A stretch of DNA of 64,000 nt from Roseiarcus sp963730555 (GTDB lineage: Bacteria; Pseudomonadota; Alphaproteobacteria; Rhizobiales; Beijerinckiaceae), in contig CAVSSS010000026.1 of assembly GCA_963730555.1 (NCBI GenBank), positions 1 to 64,000 on the forward strand. The letters are read 5' to 3'. The translations under genes and the position numbers were made by a program. Under the pieces are notes generated by a model. The model ran no database searches, was not told the origin of the DNA, and worked only from the letters and a program-made list of their open reading frames with translations. Of the stretch, positions 25,219 through 35,200 are shown piece by piece; position 1 is the first letter of the stretch, and every line of letters starts with the position of its first letter.

Positions 25219-25521
25219 TTAATGCGACCATGGAACAATACGGTTCGGCGCGAAATTGTCAGAATAGGACAAGATCTTGGGCGCGACCGGCTTCGGCTCC
25301 TCGACGCGAAAGGCGATGCCGCTGCGCTCGGCGTAGGCGATCGCCTCATCCTTGGTGTCGAACCTGAGCTTCACCTGCGAGCGCATGTCGGAGGAGCTCG
25401 TCCAGCCCATCAAGGGCTCGATCTCGCGCGGCTTTTCGGGCTCGTATTCGAGCAACCAATCGTCCTTCGACTGCACCGACTGCATGGCGCTGCGAGCCGG
25501 CTGGTAGATGCGCGCGGTCAT
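25219..25521 (-). CDS. complex I subunit, NDUFS4-like (ETC complex I conserved region)
   Basis: 100 residues: ARIYQPARSAMQSVQSKDDW, then WLLEYEPEKPREIEPLMGWT, SSSDMRSQVKLRFDTKDEAI and AYAERSGIAFRV. This is the alphaproteobacterial homologue of the 18-kDa (NDUFS4) accessory subunit of NADH:ubiquinone oxidoreductase, which acts at the cytoplasmic membrane. It is a core chromosomal gene trapped between two mobile elements and two tRNA loci, so it marks the original chromosome. Confidence 0.9.
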   Translation of the reverse strand: MTARIYQPARSAMQSVQSKDDWLLEYEPEKPREIEPLMGWTSSSDMRSQVKLRFDTKDEAIAYAERSGIAFRVEEPKPVAPKILSYSDNFAPNRIVPWSH

Positions 25522-25550
25522 GATGGCCCCAAGTCTTGTCCCAATTCGTG

Positions 25551-25584
25551 TGGTCGGGGCAGCAGGATTCGAACCTGCGACCTG
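25551..25584 (-). other. tRNA-Pro 3' end (attachment-site remnant)
   Basis: Minus-strand reading gives GGTCGCAGGTTCGAATCCTG followed by CTGCCCCGACCA: a T arm and acceptor 3' strand with CCA, as in tRNA-Pro. The 5' half, including the anticodon, is absent; sequence past 25584 is unrelated. A bare 3' end next to an integrase (25756) is the usual mark of attL/attR. The intact tRNA-Pro should lie at the other end of the element. Confidence 0.8.
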
Positions 25585-25755
25585 AAGTACCCAAAACTTG
25601 AGAAACGAGTTTCCCCGTTCCTCCCCGTCGAAGAAATCTCATGGACTTCCTTGGCGTTTTGGTTACTTCTGGTTCCCGCTGCTACCCCTCGTTTCCGTTC
25701 CGGTGGTCACCAGGTGGTCACCCTCGGTTTGCATCCGTCTCCGCCCGGAGAACAC

Positions 25756-27045
25756 ATGGTCGCTCTTTTGACGAAATCGACGAGCCATCGGCTTACAAAG
25801 CGCACGGTTGATAACGCGCCTCCCCAATCTGTACGCTACGTTGTCTGGGACAGCGAATTAAAGGGTTTCGGCCTTCGTGTCGAGCCGAGCGGAGGTAAGA
25901 CATTCTTTGTGCGCTACCGGCCAAAGGGCGCCGGCCGCACCGGCGCAAAGCGATTTATAAAGGTGGGCCGATACGGAGCTGTGACGCCCGAGGAGGCCCG
26001 AAATCGGGCCAAGACCATTCTGGGAGCGGTCGCAGCGGGTGGTGATCCCGCTGGCGATCAAATTAAGGCCTCTGAAGCAACAACGATGGCGGCTCTCGCT
26101 GAAAGATACCTCGACGAAGAGGTAACTCCCAAGCTCAAACCGGGGACTGCCACCCTCTATTCTCACTACCTACGAGACCTGGCCATTCCGGAAATCGGTA
26201 ACCTCAAAGCGGATGCCATTACTCGCTCGGATATTTCGAAGCTGCACCTAAGTATCGGGCGAACGCGCCCAGTCGCGGCAAATCGGGTTCTTGCGACCTT
26301 GTCGGCGCTATTTGCCTATGGGGGCAAGCATTCCATCTTAACGGTAGGGTTCAATCCGGCCCGCGGTATAGACAAGTTTCGCGAAACCGCGCGGGACCGC
26401 TTTCTGACGCTGTCCGAGTTGGAGCGCCTGGGAGAAGCTTTAAACGAGGCCGAAACAACTGGTGTCCCGTGGAGAGTCGATGGGGTAAAGCCGACGGCTA
26501 AGCACATCGCGAAGGCCGAACGAATAACCCGGATGTCTCCATTCGCGGGGGCCGCTATCCGGCTGCTACTCTTCACTGGCTGCCGCCTGCGGGAGATTTT
26601 GGATCTGCGTTGGCCCAACGTAGATCTAGAGCGGGGAATGCTAAACCTTTTGGACAGCAAAACTGGCCGAAAGAGCATCATTCTAAACGCCCCTGCCCTC
26701 GCTGTAATCCGCGCGTTGCCGCGAATAAGCGAATACGTGATTCCTGGTCAGCCGCCGGACAAACCGAGATCGGACTTGAAGCGGCCCTGGGCCGTCGTTT
26801 GTCAAAGGGCCGGGCTCGAAGGCGCGAGGATTCACGACCTCCGGCATTCATTCGCGAGTATTGGCGTGGGCGCGGGTTATGGGCTACCAATTGTCGGCAA
26901 ACTTCTTGGCCACGCCGATGCATCCTCGACGGCAAGGTATGCGCACCTGGATGCTGATCCCATTCGGCGCGCGTCAAATTCCATAGCTGCCAAAATCGAG
27001 GCTGCGATGAACGGAAAGGCGGCCGCCGTCGTTCGCAGGGATTAA
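25756..27045 (+). CDS. tyrosine recombinase (P4-type integrase), tRNA-Pro type
   Basis: About 429 residues from ATG 25756. N-terminal DUF4102-like arm domain (SELKGFGLRVEPSGGKTFFV), SAM-like core domain (TMAALAERYLDEEVTPKLKP), catalytic R in FTGCRLREILDLRW, K in DSKTGRKSII, HDLRHSFAS, LLGHADASSTARYAHLD. Complete catalytic set. It sits 170 bp from the tRNA-Pro 3' fragment and reads away from it into the second island. Confidence 0.95.
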   Translation: MVALLTKSTSHRLTKRTVDNAPPQSVRYVVWDSELKGFGLRVEPSGGKTFFVRYRPKGAGRTGAKRFIKVGRYGAVTPEEARNRAKTILGAVAAGGDPAGDQIKASEATTMAALAERYLDEEVTPKLKPGTATLYSHYLRDLAIPEIGNLKADAITRSDISKLHLSIGRTRPVAANRVLATLSALFAYGGKHSILTVGFNPARGIDKFRETARDRFLTLSELERLGEALNEAETTGVPWRVDGVKPTAKHIAKAERITRMSPFAGAAIRLLLFTGCRLREILDLRWPNVDLERGMLNLLDSKTGRKSIILNAPALAVIRALPRISEYVIPGQPPDKPRSDLKRPWAVVCQRAGLEGARIHDLRHSFASIGVGAGYGLPIVGKLLGHADASSTARYAHLDADPIRRASNSIAAKIEAAMNGKAAAVVRRD

Positions 27046-27071
27046 GTAGATAGCTAGCCAGTGAAACTCGG

Positions 27072-27752
27072 ATGGTGCCGAATTTTGGTTCGCTACCGTG
27101 GCGGAGGCAGGATTTGCGAAGTTGGATTGATTTGCCTGACGTTCCACCGGAACTCTTAGAGCAGGCATGCGACGATGATGACCGCGATACCATACTGAAA
27201 CGGCAACGCCTGCTCCTTTCGTATTTCCGCGCGTCTACGGATACCAAAGAGGAAGCCGAGAAGCTAGCATTTGCACTTGCGGCAGTTATTTTTCGAGGAT
27301 TCAGGCCGCGGAAAGCAGATCGCCCGCGGCCTCTGGGACGCCGTCCCGCAGTAAGACCTAAGTACGAAGTCGACTTTCTGGAACGGGTTGCGAGAGCCTA
27401 CGACAGAAAAAAACGCAAGATCAAATGCCAAAGTACAATCTCCACCAAGCGCCTCTATGAAATAGTTCTGAAAGAGAACCCCAATTTTGGAGAGAAATTA
27501 CAAGTAGGCGGACAGACTTTAAGTTTAGGGACGTTCAACAGATTACTGACAATTGGAAGGTCTGCCTGCAACTATCACGTGACTTGGTATAAAGATGCCT
27601 CCAGTAGTTTGTCAGAAAATGCCAAGAAATGGGGAGATCATCTAATCTTGTGTCTGCCAGGAAGAGCAATTCATAAGGGCATTCTCGAGTTCAGCGCGGA
27701 ATCACAGTTGGCGTGTTCGGCGATTCTTGTCAGGGCAGACGCTCCTCGTTGA
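27072..27752 (+). CDS. hypothetical protein (226 aa) next to integrase
   Basis: Acidic N-terminus (LLEQACDDDDRDTILKRQRL), basic middle (FRGFRPRKADRPRPLGRRPA, RVARAYDRKKRKIKCQSTIS), and a C-terminal half with LSLGTFNRLLTIGRSACNYH. It is more AT-rich than its surroundings, typical of island genes. No family is recognised. It starts 26 bp after the integrase stop, so the two may be co-transcribed. Confidence 0.5.
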   Translation: MVPNFGSLPWRRQDLRSWIDLPDVPPELLEQACDDDDRDTILKRQRLLLSYFRASTDTKEEAEKLAFALAAVIFRGFRPRKADRPRPLGRRPAVRPKYEVDFLERVARAYDRKKRKIKCQSTISTKRLYEIVLKENPNFGEKLQVGGQTLSLGTFNRLLTIGRSACNYHVTWYKDASSSLSENAKKWGDHLILCLPGRAIHKGILEFSAESQLACSAILVRADAPR

Positions 27753-28146
27753 TTGTCTGCCACCGACGCTCGCTCACAGCGCTCATGATCGCCAAGCAAA
27801 GTGCTGCTGGCGTTAAAATTGTGCTCACGGCCACCACGTCTCGGATCAATGTTTCACGCCTGCCCGAGCCAACATTAACTCGAAGGTTCGCAGCCTTGGT
27901 CATGCCGAATAGCTTGGTCCTGACGCTGCGCAGGTAGAATCAGCAGCAGTCGTCCAGCAGGAGCCGCCGGCCCTGCAAGGACTGTGAGGCTTATCGCCTT
28001 CGGCCATTAGCCCGACCGGCGAGCCGCGATCTCCGGCGCGCCGGCGATCAGGAACAGGAGATTCAAAAGCGTGAAGCATTAATTCGTTTTTCGTCGTGTG
28101 ACTCTGAGGCACGGTTCGAGCGTCATCACCTTGACGGACGCCTAGC
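27753..28146. other. 394 bp with no supported gene
   Basis: No frame on either strand has a plausible start or family. It separates the integrase unit from the HTH/primase unit and probably holds the promoter for the gene at 28147. Confidence 0.4.
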
Positions 28147-28548
28147 ATGTCTCTCGATCAAGCGCCGCTGCGCCTTTTACGCCGCCGAGCGGCATCGCAC
28201 TATCTGCAAAGTCGCTGGGCAATTCGCGCCGCTGAGCAGACGTTGGCCAAGTACGCCGTGAAGGGGTCTGGCCCTGAATTCCGGCTTTATTCCCGGGACG
28301 TCGTATACGATGCTGAGAAGTTGGATGAATGGGCCCGCTCGCGCTTATCGAAGCCTGTTCGTTCTACTTCGGAGACGCACCTTTCGACACCCTCAAGTCT
28401 TGGTGAGTGCCATTGCGCTCACAATCATCGAATACACGAAAGGGAAGCGCCCTGCGACTGCGGGTCCGGCTCCCCGGAAAGCGCGCGCGAAGATTGCGGC
28501 TCCAAGGCCTGTCTCCTCGCGTGCAAATGTGGCGCGGGGCCACCCTAA
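28147..28548 (+). CDS. HTH/excisionase-like protein of the second island
   Basis: Residues 1-75 look like a winged HTH used by integrative islands: LLRRRAASHYLQSRWAIRAA, then EQTLAKYAVKGSGPEFRLYS and VVYDAEKLDEWARSRLS. The last 55 residues, with eight or more Cys and His (ECHCAHNHR, CDCGSG, CKCGAG), look unlike the family. They may be out-of-frame translation after a frameshift near 28380, since another frame there is basic and Ala/Pro-rich. Likely an excisionase or a regulator of the primase gene. Confidence 0.6.
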   Translation: MSLDQAPLRLLRRRAASHYLQSRWAIRAAEQTLAKYAVKGSGPEFRLYSRDVVYDAEKLDEWARSRLSKPVRSTSETHLSTPSSLGECHCAHNHRIHEREAPCDCGSGSPESAREDCGSKACLLACKCGAGPP

Positions 28549-28683
28549 CAAATTAGCGAACGGCTAGGTCGCAAGGCTCCCTGCCCGCAATCGAAGCCTC
28601 CGCCAAATCCAACCATCCCCAATGCAACGGGCTCGACATCGCGCGAACGGACAATCGTGTTCGCAATTCAGGAAGATAATCAA

Positions 28684-30993
28684 ATGAGCAACGATACAAA
28701 CTTTTACTCCGCGTCTGGCCGAAAACCCCTCCAGGGATCTGACATTTCGGAAATAAATCAATTCGCCAAGTTACATGTTCGCACAATCGTGAGCACATTG
28801 CTTCCTGGCGGCAAATTTATTGGTCAAGAATACATCGTCAAAAACCCCACGCGCCACGATCAACATGCAGGGAGCTTCAAGATTTGCGCCTCTGGGCCCA
28901 AGGTCGGCGTCTGGAGCGACTTCGCCTCGAACGCGAAGGGTGGGGACCTGATCGGCCTTGTCGCCTACGTGAAAGACCTCTCCCGCGCCGAAGCGGCTCG
29001 CTGGATTCGGACACGTTTCATGCCGCCGAAAAATACGGATCGCACCAGCGTGCCGGAATCTAACGGCAACCCTGCACGCTCAGACGCGCCTACTCCCGAA
29101 ACGTCGGGCACGGTTCCGGCGCCGGACAGCGTCGGTTTCCCTAGGCTGCCGCCAGAAGGGGCGGAAGATCCGGCTCGTGCGCTGAAACGGATGAGCATCC
29201 GCATCCCGGATATGAGCTGGACGTACCGCACCGCCGAGGCGGCGACGGCCTTCCAGGTTTTGCGCTGGGATGAATCGGATGGCTCGAAGAAGATCCGCCC
29301 GTTCTCATGGGTTCAGTCCGCCGAGGGCGAAGGATGGGCGTTCCGGGCGTGGCCCGAGGGTCGCCCGCTGTACAACCTCGATAAGATCGTGGCGAACCCG
29401 GAAGCCCTGATTATCGTTTGCGAGGGCGAAAAGGCGGCCGATGCCGCCGAGAAGCTCTACGCGCACGCCTTTTCAAGGGGCGTCGTGGCAACAACCTGTT
29501 CCGGCGGCGCGGGAGCCTTCGCAAAGACTGATTGGTGGCCCTTGGCGAGGCGCATCGTCCTGGACTGGCCCGACGCGGATGAGCCCGGTGAGAAATACGC
29601 GCGCGACGTCGCAAAGTGCCTCGACGAAATCGGATGTGATGTTTCCATCGTCGACGCGATGGCGCTTGCTGCGAAGGATCCGACCGGCCCGACGAGGCAG
29701 GTGCCAAAGGGATGGGATGCGGCCGACGCCCTTTCAGAATGGAAGGACCCGAAGGCATTGCGCAAGGCGATCAACCGCGTGACCAAACGATACCACCGCG
29801 GTCCAGCGTATATCAGCTACGGCCCCTACAAAATGTCAGAGGACGGTTTAACATTCGAAGGAAAAGCCCCGGGCGGCGCGCCGATCCGCATCAGCGCTCC
29901 GTTCGAAGTACTCGGCGAGAGTCGAAATCCCGGCAGCTTCGAGTGGGGGAAGATGCTGCGCTTTCACGACGGCGACGGAAAGGTGCACCAGCGCATCGTT
30001 TCGAACGCCTTGATGCAAGGCGAACCCGCCATCCTATGCAGCCTACTCGCGAGCGAAGGTCTGACTATTCACCCTGATCACAAAAAGCAGCTCCTCTCTT
30101 ACATCGCGGGCGTCAAGTCAAACCTGCGCGTGGCGGTTGTGACGCGCACGGGGTGGCACGAGATCGCTGGCGAGAAATATTTCATCTTGCCGGACGATAC
30201 CATAGGCCCGAAGGGCGCGGAAGTCGTCGTTCTGGACGCAAGCGCGGTCGGCGCCTACGAGACGAAAGGCAGTCTCGAAGGCTGGAAGGCCGGCGTGGGA
30301 CAGATGGTGGCGAATCATTTCCTGCCGACACTGCTAGTGTCGACTTCGCTGAGCGGCGTCGTTCTAGACCTCGTTGGGTATGACGGCGGCGGAATCCACA
30401 TCTACGGGGGCTCGTCAATCGGGAAGACGACCTTGCTTCGGCTCGCGGCGTCGGTCTGGGGACGTGGGTCGTCCAAAGGCGGGTACATGCGAGGTTGGAG
30501 CACGACCAGAAACGGGCTGGAGGCTGCCGCCGCCTCCGCCTGCGATACCGTCCTCATCCTCGACGAGCTGAGCGCCCTGGAAGCCCACGAAGCTGGCCCC
30601 GCGATCTACGCGCTCGCGAACGGGATGGGAAAATCGCGGATGGCGCGGGACACTTCCCTGCGCGAAACCAAGCAATGGCGGTTGATGGTTTTGTCGAGCG
30701 GCGAGGTGGCGATGGCGACCAAGGTCGCTGAGGACAAACGTAGTAGGCTGCGGGCGGGACAAGCGGTCCGGATGCTGGACATCCTGGCGGATCGCGGCAA
30801 GGGGTTCGGGGTCTTCAGCAGCGCGGGGTTTTTTGCCCATGCTGGTGAGTTCGCCGACGCTTGCAAGGCGGAGGCGGAGGCGAACTATGGCACCCCGGGG
30901 CCCGAGTTTCTCCGCCGGCTTTTCCACTTCGGCCTGAAAAAAGCGGAAAAATGGCTCGGAGAACGTGTCGCGGCGTTCGTTAAGACTATGTGA
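28684..30993 (+). CDS. primase/helicase with TOPRIM-like region and DUF927 ATPase
   Basis: 769 residues from ATG 28684. The N-terminus (NPTRHDQHAGSFKICASGPK, GVWSDFASNAKGGDLIGLVA) is primase-like. A TOPRIM-like part follows (ALIIVCEGEKAADAAEKLY, RRIVLDWPDADEPGEKYA). From about residue 360 it is a DUF927 helicase with Walker A YGGSSIGKTTLLRLAASVW and DTVLILDELSALEAHEAGPA as Walker B. It would start replication of the island. Family members usually run about 150-250 residues further, so the C-terminus may be cut at 30993. Confidence 0.85.
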   Translation: MSNDTNFYSASGRKPLQGSDISEINQFAKLHVRTIVSTLLPGGKFIGQEYIVKNPTRHDQHAGSFKICASGPKVGVWSDFASNAKGGDLIGLVAYVKDLSRAEAARWIRTRFMPPKNTDRTSVPESNGNPARSDAPTPETSGTVPAPDSVGFPRLPPEGAEDPARALKRMSIRIPDMSWTYRTAEAATAFQVLRWDESDGSKKIRPFSWVQSAEGEGWAFRAWPEGRPLYNLDKIVANPEALIIVCEGEKAADAAEKLYAHAFSRGVVATTCSGGAGAFAKTDWWPLARRIVLDWPDADEPGEKYARDVAKCLDEIGCDVSIVDAMALAAKDPTGPTRQVPKGWDAADALSEWKDPKALRKAINRVTKRYHRGPAYISYGPYKMSEDGLTFEGKAPGGAPIRISAPFEVLGESRNPGSFEWGKMLRFHDGDGKVHQRIVSNALMQGEPAILCSLLASEGLTIHPDHKKQLLSYIAGVKSNLRVAVVTRTGWHEIAGEKYFILPDDTIGPKGAEVVVLDASAVGAYETKGSLEGWKAGVGQMVANHFLPTLLVSTSLSGVVLDLVGYDGGGIHIYGGSSIGKTTLLRLAASVWGRGSSKGGYMRGWSTTRNGLEAAAASACDTVLILDELSALEAHEAGPAIYALANGMGKSRMARDTSLRETKQWRLMVLSSGEVAMATKVAEDKRSRLRAGQAVRMLDILADRGKGFGVFSSAGFFAHAGEFADACKAEAEANYGTPGPEFLRRLFHFGLKKAEKWLGERVAAFVKTM

Positions 30994-31249
30994 TCGGCCT
31001 CAGGTGGCCGGCTTGATTTCGGAAGGCCGAATCAAATCGGAATGCCTGAGCGTTCAAATACGTCGCGAGCCACGTCTTTCGCTTTCCACTTTGAGGCGAC
31101 CCATCGTCGGCCGTCGAAGGAAGCGTAGCCGGAGAAGTCTCGGACGATTGCGCGTCTGGGTTTGAAATGGTCGCCAGCCTTGGCCGACGCCGGACTTCAA
31201 CCGTGAACGAAAGAACACCGCGTGTTGTCCTCGCTTGCAGGCCCCTCGT
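30994..31249. other. intergenic, possibly the lost end of the primase gene
   Basis: No gene is supported. It follows a primase/helicase that looks short at its C-terminus, so a deletion or rearrangement may lie here; the remaining sequence no longer encodes a recognisable continuation. Confidence 0.35.
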
Positions 31250-32041
31250 TCACGACAGCCTGGTGTTCCGAGTCGCCTTGCCGATAAATAAATCTACGCT
31301 CCTTGGAATGTCCTGGTTGCCAGGAACCCGGAACGGCCCCAACAAGCGCCTAGAATGAACCTGCCGATTTTGACGCGGGCTTAAGGTAGATACGAACTTG
31401 TCGAGGTCCGCAGCATTCTGTTTGTGTCTCGTATCTTCCGTGCACTCCGTCACAAATTCGTGCACCACAAATATTGCTGCTAGGGCATCATGCTTCGTGG
31501 CGCTAAGGGCCGCTGCGGTGCCATACAGTAGTTGGTAACGCAACTCGCGACAATCTTCGGCGCACGTACCAAGAACGGCCGAGGTAAGAAGGCGGATTCG
31601 GTCAGGACTGTTGCTCAGTCTTGCTCGTTCACCCTTAGCAAACGCCGCGTTAGTGCGTTCGCCGTTATCGAATGCCTGGCCAACTTCTTGCCCAAATCTT
31701 TCATCCGCCTTCGCTTCAACGTAGATTGCCACTTTTCCACGTTTGCATGTCCCATGAATTAGGAGGTCACAATTTGGCGGTTCGCCTCTGAAAGAGTCGA
31801 CGTGTACGACGGCTTCCGGCTCTCCGTCACACAGGTCGATCTTGCCGATTACAACTGACGATTCAAGGAGGGACGACAACTCGGCAGGAATCACAGGGAG
31901 ACCATCAGCAGGAAACCACGCCTTCGCCAGCTCCTTGGCGCTCCGCCCATCCTTCCAATGTAGGTCTGGTCTCTTCGGCGGAGCGAAGTGAAACCAGTCG
32001 TCGACCGAATTTATAGTGTGGCCATTCTTTTTGATTTTCAT
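31250..32041 (-). CDS. putative PD-(D/E)XK-type nuclease (263 aa)
   Basis: The central motif CDLLIHGTCKRGKVAIYVEAKADERFG fits the D...ExK core of restriction-like nucleases (D in CDLLI, E and K in YVEAKADE); an earlier E/D-rich strand (EAVVHVDSFRGEPPN) precedes it. It resembles small DUF6946-like nucleases of defence islands, an assignment from memory. The upstream part WHWKDGRSAKELAKAW-like segment is conserved in style. It reads the same way as the nuclease-helicase gene upstream, 190 bp away, and may be its partner. Confidence 0.55.
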   Translation of the reverse strand: MKIKKNGHTINSVDDWFHFAPPKRPDLHWKDGRSAKELAKAWFPADGLPVIPAELSSLLESSVVIGKIDLCDGEPEAVVHVDSFRGEPPNCDLLIHGTCKRGKVAIYVEAKADERFGQEVGQAFDNGERTNAAFAKGERARLSNSPDRIRLLTSAVLGTCAEDCRELRYQLLYGTAAALSATKHDALAAIFVVHEFVTECTEDTRHKQNAADLDKFVSTLSPRQNRQVHSRRLLGPFRVPGNQDIPRSVDLFIGKATRNTRLS

Positions 32042-32231
32042 TTTCGCCGTACCCGCGTGATTGGATCAGCTCTTTCTTTGATCGCTAGATCCATCTCCTC
32101 TTTTGCTCAATTTTCTGTCGGCCACTACAGCCTTTAGCCAAGCGCTCCCAGAGAGTATCCGTGACCTTGGGCGGCTTCCTATCGGAATGCCCGGCCGGCT
32201 TCGTCGGAATCCGCATAGCCATCGCCACCTG

Positions 32232-35200
32232 TCACGCCGCATCCCTAAGTGCGTCTGGGCCCACGCCGTCGTGGGGACTCAACAGCGTGAGCTGCTGGGC
32301 CAATTCCAGGTACCGACAATATGCATTGGCCAGTCGCATTTGTTCCGGTGTGCGACAATCCGCTTCGAACACTGTCGGCGAGGCGACGAGAACGCAGAGG
32401 CATTGGGCGCGGGAAGTGGCGACGTTGAGTCGGTTCAGACTGTAAAGAAATTCCATCCCGCGCGGCGCGTCTGCATGGCTTGAGGTGGTCATCGAGTAAA
32501 TCACCACCGGCGCTTCCTGGCCCTGAAATTTGTCGACGGTTCCAATCCGCGCGCCCGCCAGTCGAGTCTGCAATTCGAAGACCTGGGCATTGTATGGCGC
32601 GATGATGACGATGTCGGCGAGTGTTAGAGGCAGTTCAAGTCCCCCTCGATTGATCCAGCTGGGATTCGAGGCGAGGAGGTCGTTGACGAGGCTCCGAACG
32701 ACCTCCGCCTCTTCAGGTGTCGAGCTTTGATTGCCGGTGTGGGGGACCGGCAGATAACGCAAGCCTGCGCCGCGCAGCACGCTCGTTGACCGGACCTCCT
32801 GCAGTTCCAGTCCCGGACGAGGATGCAGCCGACCTTCGTAGAACATTTCCGACGTGAAAGCGCAGATCGTTGGGTGGAGACGCCAGGTCTCTTCCAAGAA
32901 GAGCCCGCGATCCTCGGGAATCGTTTGGTGACCACCCAGCATATGGTCGAGCGCGGACGGACGTATCCACGCCATCGGGATGAGTGCCCTGCGTAGGTTG
33001 ATCGAGTTGTTGCGGATCGCCGAGCAGGACGACGGTCTTCGCCGCCTGGGATACTGCCAACACGTTCGCGAGCGACATCTGGGCCGCCTCGTCGACGAAG
33101 AGCACGTCGACCGCATCGAGGGCGTCAGGACGACTCCAAAACCAAGCGGTCCCGCCGGCGACTTGGCAATCGTCATGAAGAGCTGAAAGGCATGTCGCGT
33201 TCTCAGTGGTGAATTGCAGGCGAGGCTCGTCGGTGGCTTCTTCTGAGACCTTTTGGATGCAGATGAGATCGATGCCGCTTTCGTCCGCGGCTCGACAGAC
33301 TTCATCCAGGAGGTTGCGGATAACCTTGTGGCTGTTGGCGGTCACGCCCACTCGGAGGCCGGCCTTCGCCATCTCAGCTATCATGCGAGCCCCGGTATAG
33401 GTCTTGCCGCTACCGGGCGGTCCTTGGATCGGCATCACCCCGCCATCGAGCGCGAGCGCCAATCGAAGCGCCGCAGCCAGGGTGGTTTCATTTTCGACGC
33501 TTAGTGACTGGCCACCGACCCGGGGCGTGTGCCGCAATAAGAGATCTCGCGCTGCTTGATAGGGTCCCTCGCCCTCGAGACCGTGGTCAGCAACATATTC
33601 GCCGATCCGCAGCAAGGCATCAGCGAGTACGGTGGTGTTGACGTCGTTGTGGGCGAAGAGTGCTTCGGGATGGAGGCCGGCGGAGTCGCGACGCTTCTTG
33701 ATGTCCACCCAGCCGTCTCCGAACGATATGTCCTCGACACAGCCGAGCTTGGCGCCGCCGACCGCGCAGACATCCTCCCCGCCGCGAATCTCAGTCTCTT
33801 GCGGGCGAAAGCGATAGCGGTGCACTGGCGCTTTCGTCGTGCCGCCCACCGTCGCAACGAACTCCAGGCTGCCCAGCCCCGCGCGTTCATCAAGCAGATC
33901 TTCCGCAGGAAGGTCGCTCAGTCGAAAGTACTCCCACCATGACACCTTCTTTTCGCGACGGTGCCAGTCGAGACAATTGGCAAGAATCCAGCGCGCCTGC
34001 TGCTCAGCGGTCCGCGCCTCCGGATCGTCGGGCACGTCGACTGTGAGGCGTTCCACCAGTGCCGCGATTTGCGCCTGCCGTTCGCTCAGCGCTGGGGGAG
34101 GCTCGGCGTCTGACAGCGCGGGCCCCTCCACAGTCTCGCCCTCGGAGATAGCGGAGGCCCGCACGGATTCGAGCCAATCGCGCAGACGCCAAGTCGATCT
34201 GCAATCGTCGCGATTGTAAGCTTCGACGACGCGGCGTTCATCATCGCCAATGTCCGAGGCGTCGCCAAGCTCCAACAGCGTCTGCACTTGAGCCAGCGCT
34301 TGGTTGGCGTCGGGCAACGAGGCCTCGCGCACATAGCCGTACAAGGGCTCGAGGCGCTTAATCGAATAGCTTTCTACGCTTGCTCGCAAGCCTTGACGCA
34401 CGACCGCGAACAGGTCCGCAAACCGCTTCTCCCGCAGCAATTGATCAACCTCGTCCTCACGCGTCGCGTAGCGCCCCATCAATCGCTTCAGCGCGGCGGG
34501 CTCATAGGGGGCGTAATGATAAATGTGCAAATCTGGGTGAAGGCTGAGGCGGTTGATCACGAAGTCGATGAATCGCTCAAAAGCTGCGCGTTCCTCCGCG
34601 CGCGAGAATGCCCAATCCGCCACGTAGCGTTCTTGCCCGTCTTCCCCTCTGAAGGAGTAACCGACCAGATATTCAAGCCCGCCGTCGCCAACGAATGGGT
34701 CGCCTTCAAAATCGAGAAATATGTCCCCTGGGCTGGGCTCACACAGCCTCGCCAGACCAAACCCCGGAATCGTCTCTAACCGTTCGAAGAGGATAACGCC
34801 TGCCGCCTTACCTTCCACCTGGATGCGCGCCTGTTCGCGGGCTCGCACCAGGGCGCTTGCAGATCCGCGACTTGGCTTGAACGTCAGGGGGATCGGCATC
34901 GCCGCCAGCGCGGTGCAGGTCGTGACCGCGTGTTCACCCAGTTCAGTGATCTGGATCTTGCTGATGCTCGCCACTAAACATAAGTGGTCGTCAGCGCGGC
35001 GCTTGGCGTCGCAGCGTTCCTCCCAGCGGCACACATCACAAAAAGGCTTTGGGTCTGGATAGATGTCGACGGTTTGGTCGAGCTTGACTGCCTGTTCGAG
35101 GCTTGCCCTGACGCGCCGATAAAAGGCGGCGAAATCGGCGACTTTAAAGGTCTGGGGGCGATATTCAGACCAGGGCGCGATCACGTGCAACAATTGCGGC

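Noticed and set aside
25024..25755. N-terminal extension of the second integrase upstream of 25756
   Set aside because: The in-frame extension runs through the tRNA-Arg, the opposite-strand NDUFS4-like gene and the tRNA-Pro fragment, so it is not coding.
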